Positions 43,352-52,738 of a stretch of DNA of 64,000 nucleotides are shown here, piece by piece. The translations under genes and the position numbers were made by a program. The stretch's first letter is position 1. The number at the start of each line of letters is the position of its first letter. The notes below the pieces were generated by a model. The model was not told where the DNA came from. It did no database searches and saw nothing but the letters and a program-made list of their open reading frames with translations. This DNA is from Lucifugimonas sp038150225 (lineage in GTDB: Bacteria; Chloroflexota; Dehalococcoidia; Lucifugimonadales; Lucifugimonadaceae). The DNA lies in NCBI GenBank assembly GCA_038150225.1, contig JAYQWG010000002.1, positions 24,468-88,467 on the forward strand, in the 5' to 3' direction.

Positions 43352-45721
43352 ATGATCTTCGCCCTCACAACGTTCCTGGTCGTTCAACTACTCGGAGTCG
43401 TCACGTTTGTTCTAATAGCCCGGTCATTTAGTCCTCTTGCTGATCGGGGCTGGGCAATTTCCAAAACCGTTGGAATGCTCGGCATATCGACCGTCGTCTG
43501 GTTGTGTACCCACCTCTCTTTCGTTCCTAACGCATTATTCACCTGGTGGGTCGTTGCTGCGCTGTTCGCAACCATTGCGCTGTATTCAATCGCAAAAGAT
43601 CCACGGTTCTTCATTCGGTTTGTTACCAGACGTAAACGAGAGATTATTTTTAGCGAGTTGATATTTATCTCGTTTTTCGTGGTTTTCTTGCTGGTGCGGG
43701 CTTTTGATCCTGCGGCCTTCGGCACCGAGAAACCGATGGATCTAATGATGTTGAACGCAGTTGTTCACTCTGAATCAACTCCACCCGAAGACTTGTGGTT
43801 GGTGGGTGAACCTATCGTCTACTACTACTTTGGGTACTGGATTTACGGTGGTGTATCGGCGATGGGTGGAACACCGCCGGCAGTTGCTTACAACATCGGG
43901 ATCGCTCTCGTTGTCGGACTCGGAGCTTCTGTGATTGCATCTCTCGCAGCTACCCTAGTGAGACGAGATGGGGGCTGTAGAAAAAGTGCATACATCGCGG
44001 GAATTGCTTCAGCGGCATTTCTCGTATTCCTGACCAATATGTCTGGGCTTATCGTTTTCCTTGATGTTTCGAAGGCAATCCCAGGGTCATTTCTCATCTG
44101 GTTTAAGGGCGCTGATTACGACCGGATCAGCAATGTGGCGACGTGGCGACCGGACGATTTCTGGTGGTGGTGGAAAAGTTCACGGATCATCAACTCCTAC
44201 GACGAGTTTGGGAACGAAGTGGATTTCACTATTCAAGAATTTCCGTTTTTTAGTTTTCTCCTTGGGGATTTTCACCCACACTTGATGGCAATCCCGTTTT
44301 TATTGACCGCGGTAACCATCGCGGTGACATTGTTTTTCTTCCGAGATACCAGCTTCTCGACTCTCAAAACCAGACCTATGCTCGCGATCGCAGGCGCAAT
44401 CTCTTTCGGCTCATTGGGCTTCATCAACTTCTGGGATGTAGCAATGCTGTTGTTGCTACTTATAGGAACGGCGATATTGGCAACCCTTCTCCGTTCCAGG
44501 TTCACATTCACGGAGTTCCTCAGAACTGTCACTCCGGTGATGCTTATTTGGATCGCTGGATTGTTGGTTTACTCGCCGTTTTACCTCGGCACCGCTGAAA
44601 GTCAGATTCAGTGGCCACCGATAGCCACTACGGCGACGGGATCGCGTCCAATTCATGCTCTTGCGGTCTGGTTGCCACTCGCGCTGACAGTACTGCCATT
44701 GATCTATTTTGTGTTGAATCGGATTCCGTTAACAGTAGCAACTGGAAGCGGAATTATTACCGTTTCCGGCCGCAGTAATGTTTGGAAGAACGGTTGGATA
44801 GTCGCAGCTGGACTCACTCTGACCCCATGGATCGTTTGGGTTGTTACCCATCTATCGCTCAATCCGAATAGTGATCCAGAGCAAGTCATCTATAAATTCC
44901 CGACTAGTTTTGTACTGGGAGTTGTTAGTTTCCTTTCAATTGGAGTCACGCTCGACAGGGCGCGCCGAGGCGCAGACGACGGCGCACAAATTGCTTTAGT
45001 CGCGACCGCGCTTGCTGCATATTTGGTGTTCGCAGCCGAACTGTTCTTCATTCATGACCTATTCGGCAACCGAATGAACACCGTATTTAAGTTCTACTAC
45101 CAGGCTTGGATCTTGCTAGCACTTGCAGGGGGATATTCGACGTACCAGTTAGCGCGATTGCTCCCGGCAACGATTGGTTGGACGAGGATCGGAATGGTTG
45201 CGGCGATTACTGTTTTTGGAATTCTGGCAGCTACATCCGTTTATTTCGATTTGTCCGCAATTTTCTCGAAAGCGGACGATTCTGGGCTTGGCCCTAATCT
45301 TGACTCCACCAGTTTCATCGGGGTCAGAAATAGCGATGAGCTGTGGGTAATTGATCACGTTCGAGATTCATCGCAAGACAATGATGTTTTGCTCGAAGCA
45401 GCTGGATCTAGCTATCAAGAAACTTCCAGGATTTCTGCAACAACTGGTGTTCCCACGGTGATCGGTTGGGAGTTCCATGAAAAACAATGGCATGGAGCAA
45501 GCTTTGATCCCTCGCAGCGAATAAAGGATGTTGAATCCATTTACAACGGTTCTGACGTTGAACATGTTGAGTCACTGATTTCGAAATATGGGATTACTTT
45601 GTTAGTCGTAGGACCTCGTGAACGAGCCGCTTACAACAACATCGATATATCGATTTTCGATACTCTTGGTGACCGCGTAATTGAGAAAGGCGCATTCACG
45701 GTATTCAGAATCGAATCGTGA
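43352..45721 (+). CDS. DUF2298 (Chlor_Arch_YYY) multi-pass membrane protein
   Basis: 789-residue protein with well over ten membrane spans. The family markers near the first loop are clear: FGTEKPMDLMMLNAVVHS, then PPEDLWLVGEPIVYYYFGYW and GTPPAVAYNIGIAL; EFPFFSFLLGDFHPHLMAIP is the second conserved region, and LFFIHDLFGNRMNTVFKFYYQAW the third. The acidic/aromatic loop after the first helices resembles GT-C glycosyltransferases that use polyprenyl-phosphate sugars. DUF2298 proteins are known chiefly from Chloroflexota and archaea, which supports the taxonomy. Next to it is an Agl23-like protein, so glycan assembly or surface glycosylation is likely. Function remains inferred. Confidence 0.9.
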   Translation: MIFALTTFLVVQLLGVVTFVLIARSFSPLADRGWAISKTVGMLGISTVVWLCTHLSFVPNALFTWWVVAALFATIALYSIAKDPRFFIRFVTRRKREIIFSELIFISFFVVFLLVRAFDPAAFGTEKPMDLMMLNAVVHSESTPPEDLWLVGEPIVYYYFGYWIYGGVSAMGGTPPAVAYNIGIALVVGLGASVIASLAATLVRRDGGCRKSAYIAGIASAAFLVFLTNMSGLIVFLDVSKAIPGSFLIWFKGADYDRISNVATWRPDDFWWWWKSSRIINSYDEFGNEVDFTIQEFPFFSFLLGDFHPHLMAIPFLLTAVTIAVTLFFFRDTSFSTLKTRPMLAIAGAISFGSLGFINFWDVAMLLLLLIGTAILATLLRSRFTFTEFLRTVTPVMLIWIAGLLVYSPFYLGTAESQIQWPPIATTATGSRPIHALAVWLPLALTVLPLIYFVLNRIPLTVATGSGIITVSGRSNVWKNGWIVAAGLTLTPWIVWVVTHLSLNPNSDPEQVIYKFPTSFVLGVVSFLSIGVTLDRARRGADDGAQIALVATALAAYLVFAAELFFIHDLFGNRMNTVFKFYYQAWILLALAGGYSTYQLARLLPATIGWTRIGMVAAITVFGILAATSVYFDLSAIFSKADDSGLGPNLDSTSFIGVRNSDELWVIDHVRDSSQDNDVLLEAAGSSYQETSRISATTGVPTVIGWEFHEKQWHGASFDPSQRIKDVESIYNGSDVEHVESLISKYGITLLVVGPRERAAYNNIDISIFDTLGDRVIEKGAFTVFRIES

Positions 45722-45747
45722 GCAGCTGATCACATGAAATATAGGTT

Positions 45748-45751
45748 GAGG
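45748..45751 (+). promoter_or_regulatory. Ribosome binding site placing an ATA start for the Agl23-like gene
   Basis: GAGG followed by 8 nt and then ATA 45760, the same spacing as at ftsY, ispE and enolase B. The frame opens just upstream (TAG at 45742). No ATG, GTG or TTG occurs in this frame before 45931. Confidence 0.5.
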
Positions 45752-45759
45752 TAAGTTCG

Positions 45760-48087
45760 ATAGTTTCTGGACGTTGGGACAATGGAATATGGGTCGAAGG
45801 CGATGCGCCTGTTTCAAGACCTGGATCATCCCTCATTTCAACAGAGTCCGCTGAATCTGAGTCCCGAGACTTTGGCATCCCTAGCCGGATCGAATGGGCA
45901 ATTTATGCGAGTCTCGTAGCAATTGCTCTCGTGATGCGTGTCTACGATCTGGGGAGTAGGGCAGTCCACCACGACGAGAGCTTGCATGGATACTTCGCAT
46001 TCCAGATCTTCAATGGTGCCGGATACGACCACAATCCGCTGATGCATGGAATGTTCCTATTCCATTCGATTGCAACGTCATTCTTTCTGTTCGGCGATGG
46101 TGAAGCATCACTTAGACTGCCGATGGCACTATTCGGTGTTGGACTGGTGCTGGTCCCCCTTATTCTCAAACCAAGACTCGGGCAGTTCGGTGCTCTTGCT
46201 GCCGCATTCTTGCTGACGTTTTCACCAGCTTTTCTTTATTACAGTCGCTTTGCCCGAAACGATATTTTCATGGCTGTATTCACACTCGCACTTGTTGGCG
46301 CGATGTGGCGATACCTTGACGAAAAGAAAAATCGTTGGCTCTATCTGGCAGCAGCGTTGGTAGCCCTGGGCTTTACGACAAAGGAAACTCAATACCTTGT
46401 AGTCGCGATACTGGGTGGGTACTTGCTAATTAGTACCTGGAAAGAAATTCGCGATTGGCTCTATGCCCGCCGGATGCTTTCGGAGTTCTCACCCGAAGCT
46501 TCTTTCATGGTTCTGATTGGGACATTCACCCTGCCGGTACTCGCCGCGTCAACGGCAATATTCCAGAACATGATTGGGTTCACTCTCGCTGCCGAAGAGG
46601 GTACTCCTGGTGTTGCGGTTGGTAGCCCAAACGGTGGTGGTTGGAGTATTGCTATTGGAGTCAGTGCCGCGTTCCTTGCTGCAGCCATAACTATTGGCTG
46701 GTACTGGAAACGCAATGTCTTTCTGATTGCTTTCGGCATCTTCCTCGCAGTATTCATCCTTATTTTTTCTAATTTCGGTTCCAACCCAGGTGGGGTAATT
46801 ACTGGTGCGTGGCAGTCATTGGGATACTGGTTAGCACAGCAAGACGTCGCAAGGGGCAATCAGCCCTGGTACTACTACTTCATGATTGGTTCGGTATACG
46901 AATTCCTGCCATTCTCAACTGCAACGGTTGCTACGCTGTACTACATGTTCCGATCGGGGATTCGCCCGTGGATTGCAGCTGCGATCGCAGTGGTTGGCAT
47001 GATTATTCTTGCGGTCGATTCTGTGTCGTTCACAAATGGCATTGTCCGTGGTGAAGAGAAGGATGTCCTAACGACAGTTGGTACCGCCGCGAAGCTGCTA
47101 GTTGTTGCTGTTGCACTCGCTTTCCCGTTCACACTGAAAACATCCCGATTCAATCGATTCCTTATTTTCTGGACCATCGCCACATTTGCTGCTTATACCG
47201 AAGCTGGCGAAAAAATGCCGTGGTTGCTCGTAAATGTGACATTGCCGTCTATCGTGCTTGCTGCAAAGGTTTTGAACGACATCGTGATGAGTATTGACTG
47301 GCAGAAAGCTTGGTCGAACTACGCGGCTTTGTTGGTCCCTGGTGTCCCGCTACTACTAATGATGATTTGGAAAGTCGCCCTGAACGACAGACCTGAAGGT
47401 GTTGGCGGATTTGTCATGACATGGGTTCTTCTCCTGGTAGTTGGACTCCTGATCCTTGGATGGTTGTTCCTAGGGGGAAGGATTGGTTACAGACCAGCGG
47501 CTGGCATCGCCGCGTTGGTCGCTGTTTCCGTCCTGTTCGTTTTCTCGTTCAGAGCAGGCTGGGTAGCCAGCTTTCACAACGGCGATATACCGCGTGAGAT
47601 GCTCGTTTACACACAAACTGCTCCTGATCTCCACGATCTGGCCAAAGAAATAGAGCAAACGGCCCTTCTCACAGGCGATCGAGAAAACCTGAAGATCGAC
47701 ATTGATACGCGAGATGCCTACACATGGCCATGGCAGTGGTATTTGCGAAACTACAAACAAGCATCTTTCCGCGACCACACAGAAAACGCCACCGAAGTGG
47801 GACCGGACAGAGCCATTGCTGTCATCAACGCGAACAACTACACGAAAACTGGGTCCAGTATTCCGACAGGGTTCTCTGAAGGACGCCGCTTCGTACATAG
47901 ATGGTGGTTCCCAGAACACCTTTATCGCGAAGTAACACCGGGTGATTTTTTTGGAAACTTCACCGACAGGGAGGCGTGGCGCGAAATCGCAGATTACTTC
48001 CTGTATCGTGAGATGAGTTCATCAATTGGCTCGATCGACTCTTACGTTTACTACTCTGACTCCTTACCTCTTGTACCAGCACAGTAA
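45760..48087 (+). CDS. TIGR03663/Agl23-like membrane protein (GT-C type), non-canonical start
   Basis: About 775 residues with a dozen or more membrane spans. The first loop has DLGSRAVHHDESLHGYFAFQ, the GT-C acidic motif, then YYSRFARNDIFMAVF and TKETQYLVVAILGGYL, all characteristic of the TIGR03663 (flippase activity-associated Agl23) family. The membrane span IEWAIYASLVAIALVMRVYD lies upstream of GTG 45931, so that start would cut the first helix. Upstream, the frame continues to a stop at 45742 without ATG/GTG/TTG, and ATA 45760 has an ideal GAGG-N8 site. I take ATA as the likely start. It follows the DUF2298 gene in the same direction. It probably transfers or helps flip lipid-linked sugars. 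Confidence 0.82.
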   Translation: MVSGRWDNGIWVEGDAPVSRPGSSLISTESAESESRDFGIPSRIEWAIYASLVAIALVMRVYDLGSRAVHHDESLHGYFAFQIFNGAGYDHNPLMHGMFLFHSIATSFFLFGDGEASLRLPMALFGVGLVLVPLILKPRLGQFGALAAAFLLTFSPAFLYYSRFARNDIFMAVFTLALVGAMWRYLDEKKNRWLYLAAALVALGFTTKETQYLVVAILGGYLLISTWKEIRDWLYARRMLSEFSPEASFMVLIGTFTLPVLAASTAIFQNMIGFTLAAEEGTPGVAVGSPNGGGWSIAIGVSAAFLAAAITIGWYWKRNVFLIAFGIFLAVFILIFSNFGSNPGGVITGAWQSLGYWLAQQDVARGNQPWYYYFMIGSVYEFLPFSTATVATLYYMFRSGIRPWIAAAIAVVGMIILAVDSVSFTNGIVRGEEKDVLTTVGTAAKLLVVAVALAFPFTLKTSRFNRFLIFWTIATFAAYTEAGEKMPWLLVNVTLPSIVLAAKVLNDIVMSIDWQKAWSNYAALLVPGVPLLLMMIWKVALNDRPEGVGGFVMTWVLLLVVGLLILGWLFLGGRIGYRPAAGIAALVAVSVLFVFSFRAGWVASFHNGDIPREMLVYTQTAPDLHDLAKEIEQTALLTGDRENLKIDIDTRDAYTWPWQWYLRNYKQASFRDHTENATEVGPDRAIAVINANNYTKTGSSIPTGFSEGRRFVHRWWFPEHLYREVTPGDFFGNFTDREAWREIADYFLYREMSSSIGSIDSYVYYSDSLPLVPAQ

Positions 48088-48123
48088 ATTAGTCGCCGAA
48101 GATCAAGCTGAGACGTCCAAATA

Positions 48124-49209
48124 ATGTTCCTCGGTAACAAAGCATTCTGGATAGGCGCGTTTGGTAGTGCCGTTTTCCTTGCCATCTTTTTTGCGTTGTT
48201 CGTTGAGTTCGACCTTATTTGGGATGTGCTGAAAGACGCTAACTACGTTTACCTGGCGCCGTCGCTGGTTCTGTATTTCCTTGCCGTGTGGTTTCGAACA
48301 GCCCGCTGGAAATTTCTACTTCGTCCACTGATCGGAAACCCCAAGCGAAACGTGTACTCGGTCGTGGTGGTTGGATACATGGCGAACAACCTGATCCCCG
48401 TGCGTATCGGTGAAGTCGTTCGATCCTATTACTTGAGCATCAGGGAATCGTGCTCAACCGCTTCGGCGTTTGGAACTGTTGCCGTAGAGCGGGCGACAGA
48501 CGTTCTTGCACTGCTGTTCATATTCGCGGTTGCAGGGCTGATGGGAACTGTAGGGGTTGAGAGAGCTGTTGGAGGCATCTCATCTGACGTCCCTGGTGGA
48601 GCTCCCGTGCTGGCCACGATCGCTCTATTGCCGTTTTTGATCGTCGCCGGAGTGGTCGTAATCATCTCGACGACATCAGCAACTCGAGTACTGGGATGGG
48701 TTGCTAAAACCTTATTTTTTGTACCGGGGGAACTTAGAAGTAAGTTACTCGAAATTGCTGGCAAGTTGCTTGAGGGATTAACTGTCATCGATTCGCTGCC
48801 AGGGCTTTCTCGTGCGTTCCTTTGGTCGCTTCCAGTTTGGGCATCAGAAGCTGCGATGTACTACCTCATCGCGCTCGGATTTGATTTGCGACCAATATTT
48901 GATACCCAGACCGAGTTCGTAGCGGCAATACTCGTGTTCACTGCTTCTGCAAATCTCGCAGGTGTACTCCCATCCACGGCAGGAAGTTGGGGACCATTTG
49001 ATTTCTTCGGTGCAGCAGCTCTGGTTGCATTGGGTGTTGGTCAGGAACTTGCGGCTGCCTACGCACTGACCGTACATGTTGCTCTTTGGGTACCACCTAC
49101 TGTCGTAGGTGCGATACTTCTCGTTCTCGACGGCAGATCGCTTACTGGTTTGATGAAAGACGTAGACTCTGGTCAGGCGGCACTTGGCGACGAAGGAGCG
49201 GCTGTTTGA
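48124..49209 (+). CDS. Flippase-like/LPG-synthase transmembrane-region protein (UPF0104 family)
   Basis: 361-residue protein with about eight membrane spans. Typical family segments: YFLAVWFRTARWKFLLRPL, VVGYMANNLIPVRIGEVVRS and FGTVAVERATDVLALL; the last third has NLAGVLPSTAGSWGPFDFFG. The family (TIGR00374) includes AglD-type proteins in archaea and lysylphosphatidylglycerol-synthase membrane domains. It lacks the soluble transferase domain. It follows the Agl23-like gene by 36 nt and overlaps the FAD oxidoreductase by 4 nt, so all four genes of the cassette are probably cotranscribed. A role in moving or completing lipid-linked glycans is inferred. Confidence 0.87.
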   Translation: MFLGNKAFWIGAFGSAVFLAIFFALFVEFDLIWDVLKDANYVYLAPSLVLYFLAVWFRTARWKFLLRPLIGNPKRNVYSVVVVGYMANNLIPVRIGEVVRSYYLSIRESCSTASAFGTVAVERATDVLALLFIFAVAGLMGTVGVERAVGGISSDVPGGAPVLATIALLPFLIVAGVVVIISTTSATRVLGWVAKTLFFVPGELRSKLLEIAGKLLEGLTVIDSLPGLSRAFLWSLPVWASEAAMYYLIALGFDLRPIFDTQTEFVAAILVFTASANLAGVLPSTAGSWGPFDFFGAAALVALGVGQELAAAYALTVHVALWVPPTVVGAILLVLDGRSLTGLMKDVDSGQAALGDEGAAV

Positions 49210-50543
49210 AGATCGGAATAATTGGTGCGGGAGCGGCCGGGCTCACTGCTGCTTACGACCTACTCAATTCGGGTCACCAGGTGATCGTCTACGAAGCTGC
49301 CCCGTTTATTGCTGGTCAGGCTTCAACAATTCCTGTCGGTGGTTTCCCCCTGGAACGCGGCTATCACCACTTGTTCACCAATGACACCGCGATTATTGAT
49401 CTGATGGAAGATCTCGGAGTTGGCAACAAGATGCAGTGGTATCCGTCGAATGTCGGAACACACACTGAAGGAACCACATACAAGACCACCACACCGGTAG
49501 ATCTTCTACGTTTTGGAGCGTTACCGCTGAAAGACCGGATCAAGCTCGGCCTGTTCGCCCTGAAGGTAAAGCGAATCAAAGATTGGCGGATACTCGAATC
49601 TCAAACAGCGGATTTCTGGCTTCGCGAGCGACTCGGTGGAGCGGCTTATGAAAAAGTATGGGCACCACTTCTGAAGGGCAAGTTCGGCGATCATTACGAA
49701 GAAATTGGAATGCCGTGGTTCTGGTCGAAAATTCAGACAAGATTTGCGTCTCGCCGAGGAGTTCGTCGTCGCGAGATGCTGGGGTACCCCGACGGCAGTT
49801 TCGACACAATTTTCGAAACGTTGCACAACAAGATCATTTCCGCAGGAGGGCAAGTCCTCCTATCCCAACCTGTGGTCAAAATCGAAACCTCCGATGGACA
49901 GGTGACAGGTCTGACATCGAAAACTCGAACAGGTGAGAAGATATTTGAGAGCTTTGATTGCGTTCTCTCGACCACACCCTCGTTCGTATTCCCTGACCTT
50001 GTTGAACTGCCGGATGATTACCGCAAACGCCTAGACGACGTTCACTATCTTGGCGCTGTGGTCGTGATCCTCGAAATGAGCCACCCGTTGACCAGTTATT
50101 ACTGGATGAACATCGCAGACCCGGACGTTCCTTTTCTTGGTCTGATCGAGCACACAAACATGCTTCCGAAAGAGTGGTACGGCGGAAACAACATTCTTTA
50201 CTTAACAAACTATCTCGACAGGACCGATCCCGTTTACCAAATGTCTCAGGACGAGTTGCTTGAGTATTACATGCCGCATTTGACGAAGTTCAATCCGGCT
50301 TTTGATCGTTCCTGGATAAAGAATGTCCATTACAACGCACTCAGCGCAGCCCAACCGATAATCGGAACGCACTACTCTGACCACATCCCAGATTTCCGCA
50401 CCCCGATCAAGCGTCTTTATCTTGCAAACACCACACAGATTTATCCTGAGGACCGGGGCACTAACTACAGTGTTCGTATGGGACGAGAAATGGCGGATAT
50501 GATTGCCACCGACCAAAAGGACTCATGGAAATCCTGGAACTGA
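49206..50543 (+). CDS. NAD(P)/FAD-dependent amine-oxidase-like oxidoreductase
   Basis: 445-residue flavoprotein of the protoporphyrinogen oxidase/UDP-galactopyranose mutase-like group. FAD loop: LKIGIIGAGAAGLTAAYDLL; acidic strand end IVYEAAPFIAGQASTIPVGG. Other family parts: ERGYHHLFTND, FWLRERLGGAAYEKVWAPLL, the NMLPKEW segment, and the C-terminal FAD contact IYPEDRGTNYSVRMGREMAD. TTG 49206 overlaps the upstream TGA; the frame extends further 5' but only inside the flippase gene. It probably reshapes a sugar or lipid in the same pathway as the three upstream membrane proteins. Activity unknown. Confidence 0.87.
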   Translation: MKIGIIGAGAAGLTAAYDLLNSGHQVIVYEAAPFIAGQASTIPVGGFPLERGYHHLFTNDTAIIDLMEDLGVGNKMQWYPSNVGTHTEGTTYKTTTPVDLLRFGALPLKDRIKLGLFALKVKRIKDWRILESQTADFWLRERLGGAAYEKVWAPLLKGKFGDHYEEIGMPWFWSKIQTRFASRRGVRRREMLGYPDGSFDTIFETLHNKIISAGGQVLLSQPVVKIETSDGQVTGLTSKTRTGEKIFESFDCVLSTTPSFVFPDLVELPDDYRKRLDDVHYLGAVVVILEMSHPLTSYYWMNIADPDVPFLGLIEHTNMLPKEWYGGNNILYLTNYLDRTDPVYQMSQDELLEYYMPHLTKFNPAFDRSWIKNVHYNALSAAQPIIGTHYSDHIPDFRTPIKRLYLANTTQIYPEDRGTNYSVRMGREMADMIATDQKDSWKSWN

Positions 50544-50580
50544 TAATTCAAAGAATTTGCTACTCAATTGAGGACTAACA

Positions 50581-51363
50581 ATGGGCTTACTGGACGGAAA
50601 AATAGCGATCATCACTGGTGCCGGTACTGGGATTGGAAGATCCGCAGCCCTGATGTTTGCTGAACAAGGTGCGAGTTTGGTCCTGGCAGGACGTCGAATC
50701 GAACCTCTTAATGAAGTAGTCGCTCTCGTAGAAGCAAATGGTGGAACCGCTGTAGCAAAATCAGTCGATCTGGAAAACGGAGATGCCGCTGCCGATCTCG
50801 GTAAGTGGGCAATCAACGAGTTTGGACGAGTGGACATCCTGGTCAACAACGCTGGTCACAGTTCAAAAGTCCGCTCAATTCGTTACGTAGGAGTAGAAGA
50901 GTGGGAGAGCGTGTTTCGGGTAAATGTTGAAGGCGTATACCGCCTAACTCAATCAGTTGTCGATTCAATGATCGAAAACGGCGGAGGAACGGTCATTACA
51001 ACCTCTTCTTACGCAGCATTGCATCCAGGGTTGCTAGGTGGTGCAGCATACAGCTCGGCAAAAGCCGCTTCTTACAACCTCATGCGTGGGATCAACTCAG
51101 AGCTGAACGCCAAAGGTATTCGTGCATCGACAATCTTGCCAGCCGAGGTCGACACCCCGATTCTCGACAATCGCCCCCACAATCCTGACGCAGATGCCAG
51201 GGCGACCATGATGATGCCTGAGGACGTTGCAGAAGCAATCTTGCTTTGCGCAACTCTGCCAGGCAGGACTGTAATCGAGGAAATCGTGATGTCGCCAACT
51301 CAGCCACGCGACCGCTCATTAGACATGGCAGCCGCTGAAAAAGCTGGTGCACCAGGCGAGTAA
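50581..51363 (+). CDS. Short-chain dehydrogenase/reductase (classical SDR), copy 2
   Basis: 260-residue SDR with all standard motifs: GKIAIITGAGTGIGRSAALM, NNAG in LVNNAGHSS, catalytic Ser in TTSSYAAL, and Tyr-X3-Lys in YSSAKAAS. PAEVDTPILD follows. It uses NAD(P) to interconvert an alcohol and a ketone. The motif set is more typical than copy 1 at 29120. It starts 38 nt after the FAD oxidoreductase and converges on enolase G, 15 nt apart. A role together with enolase G on the same substrate is possible but not shown. Confidence 0.92.
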   Translation: MGLLDGKIAIITGAGTGIGRSAALMFAEQGASLVLAGRRIEPLNEVVALVEANGGTAVAKSVDLENGDAAADLGKWAINEFGRVDILVNNAGHSSKVRSIRYVGVEEWESVFRVNVEGVYRLTQSVVDSMIENGGGTVITTSSYAALHPGLLGGAAYSSAKAASYNLMRGINSELNAKGIRASTILPAEVDTPILDNRPHNPDADARATMMMPEDVAEAILLCATLPGRTVIEEIVMSPTQPRDRSLDMAAAEKAGAPGE

Positions 51364-51378
51364 ACGGTGGTTCGGGTG

Positions 51379-52662
51379 TTATTTCTTCAAAGCACCCTGA
51401 ACCATGTCTGGATCGTCGCCAACCCATCCCTCGCGATACTTCACAGCCCGTTCGCCCGGGGTTCCAACTACTTCAAAAACTGGAGATTCGTGACCACCCC
51501 AGTGGAAATGCGTTCCTGGTTCATCGGTTACTTCAACAGTGATGTCCGGTCGGTCGAAAAGATCTTGACGTAATCGTGTTCCAAGCCCTGGTCCTTCAGG
51601 TGCAAGAAGGTATCCGTCTTCGACTTTGATATTGGTTTCAAGAACCTTGTCGTACCATCCCCCGTTTCCGTAGAACGCACGACACGTTTCCATCAGAAAT
51701 ACGTTAGGTGCACTCATGGAAATGTGTGCACAGGCGAATACGTTGACTGGGCCTGTCATGTCGTGAGGTGCGACTGGTCTTTGTTCAGCCTCCGCCATGG
51801 TGCAGATTTTCTTGGTTTCGGTGATTCCGCCGGTCCAAATTAGGTCAGGCATTACTACTTCAGCAGCGCCAGCTTTCAGGTAATCACGGAACTGGTATTT
51901 GCTTATTAATCGCTCCGAAACGCAAATCGGAGCTTCAACCTCATCAGCCAGCCTCAAGTGACTCTCTACATTTGTCGGCTGAATCAACTCTTCCTGCCAC
52001 ATCATGTCGAGGTGATCCATCGCTTTGCCGATCCTGATCGCAGAATTCAGATTCCACCTGCCGTGGCCGTCATTCGCAACTTCAATTTGATCACCAACCG
52101 CATTCCGGATTTCTTCGATCGGTTTGATCATCAGTTTCAGGTCTTCATTGGAAACATGAGTGCCGCGATTGATATCAGCAAAGTGGTCAGTGAATGCCCA
52201 TTTCATCGCCGTAATGCCGTCATCGACGAGGCTTTGGGCGAGAGTTCCCGCATCAACAATAGCGAGCTCCATGTCCTTGTTTTCGCCATATTGTCCGGTA
52301 GTGTTGTAAGTCCTTACACGATCCCGGCAAGCGCCACCCAACAAGTTGTAAATTGGCTGATCTGTCACTTGCCCAGCTATATCCCACAAAGCGATATCGA
52401 TAGCTGAAATTGCTCTGGATTCGGCGCCTGCATAGCCATAAGCGTTCGCCATATCGAACATGTCACGCCAGTGACGTTCGATTGCCAGTGGATCTTTTCC
52501 AATCAACATCGGTGCGAACATCTCGTGAAGGCAGCCGGCTACAGCACGAGGACCGAAAAATGTTTCACCAAGGCCAACGAGACCAGAGTCGGTTTTCACC
52601 TGCACCCAGATAATCATCGGGAATTCTTCTATCTGTATCGTCTCGATTGATTTGATCTTCAC
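51379..52662 (-). CDS. Enolase-superfamily enzyme G
   Basis: 427-residue mandelate racemase-type enzyme of the same subgroup as E and F. Start is GTG 52662 with GGAG 7 nt upstream, giving MKIKSIETIQIEEF; the frame is open 31 codons further but this adds no family sequence. Motifs: ITAMKWAFTDHF, VANDGHGRWN, MMWQEELIQP, CVSERLISKYQ, VMPDLIWTGGITE and VAPHDMTGP. In the lysine region the second basic residue is replaced (K-W-A). The RraA-like gene is divergent 76 bp away. Enolase plus RraA-type aldolase is a familiar catabolic combination: dehydration then retro-aldol or decarboxylation. Confidence 0.88.
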   Translation of the reverse strand: MKIKSIETIQIEEFPMIIWVQVKTDSGLVGLGETFFGPRAVAGCLHEMFAPMLIGKDPLAIERHWRDMFDMANAYGYAGAESRAISAIDIALWDIAGQVTDQPIYNLLGGACRDRVRTYNTTGQYGENKDMELAIVDAGTLAQSLVDDGITAMKWAFTDHFADINRGTHVSNEDLKLMIKPIEEIRNAVGDQIEVANDGHGRWNLNSAIRIGKAMDHLDMMWQEELIQPTNVESHLRLADEVEAPICVSERLISKYQFRDYLKAGAAEVVMPDLIWTGGITETKKICTMAEAEQRPVAPHDMTGPVNVFACAHISMSAPNVFLMETCRAFYGNGGWYDKVLETNIKVEDGYLLAPEGPGLGTRLRQDLFDRPDITVEVTDEPGTHFHWGGHESPVFEVVGTPGERAVKYREGWVGDDPDMVQGALKK

Positions 52663-52738
52663 GTTTGGGCTCCGCAGGAAAATTGATAGGGCAGGACAGT
52701 ATTCTAGGGGTATTGTGAGCGCAGGAAGGTTAATTACG

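Noticed and set aside
45782..45916. ATG 45782 as start of the Agl23-like gene
   Set aside because: This ATG is in a different frame and meets a stop at 45914-45916; the frame with the membrane helix does not contain it.
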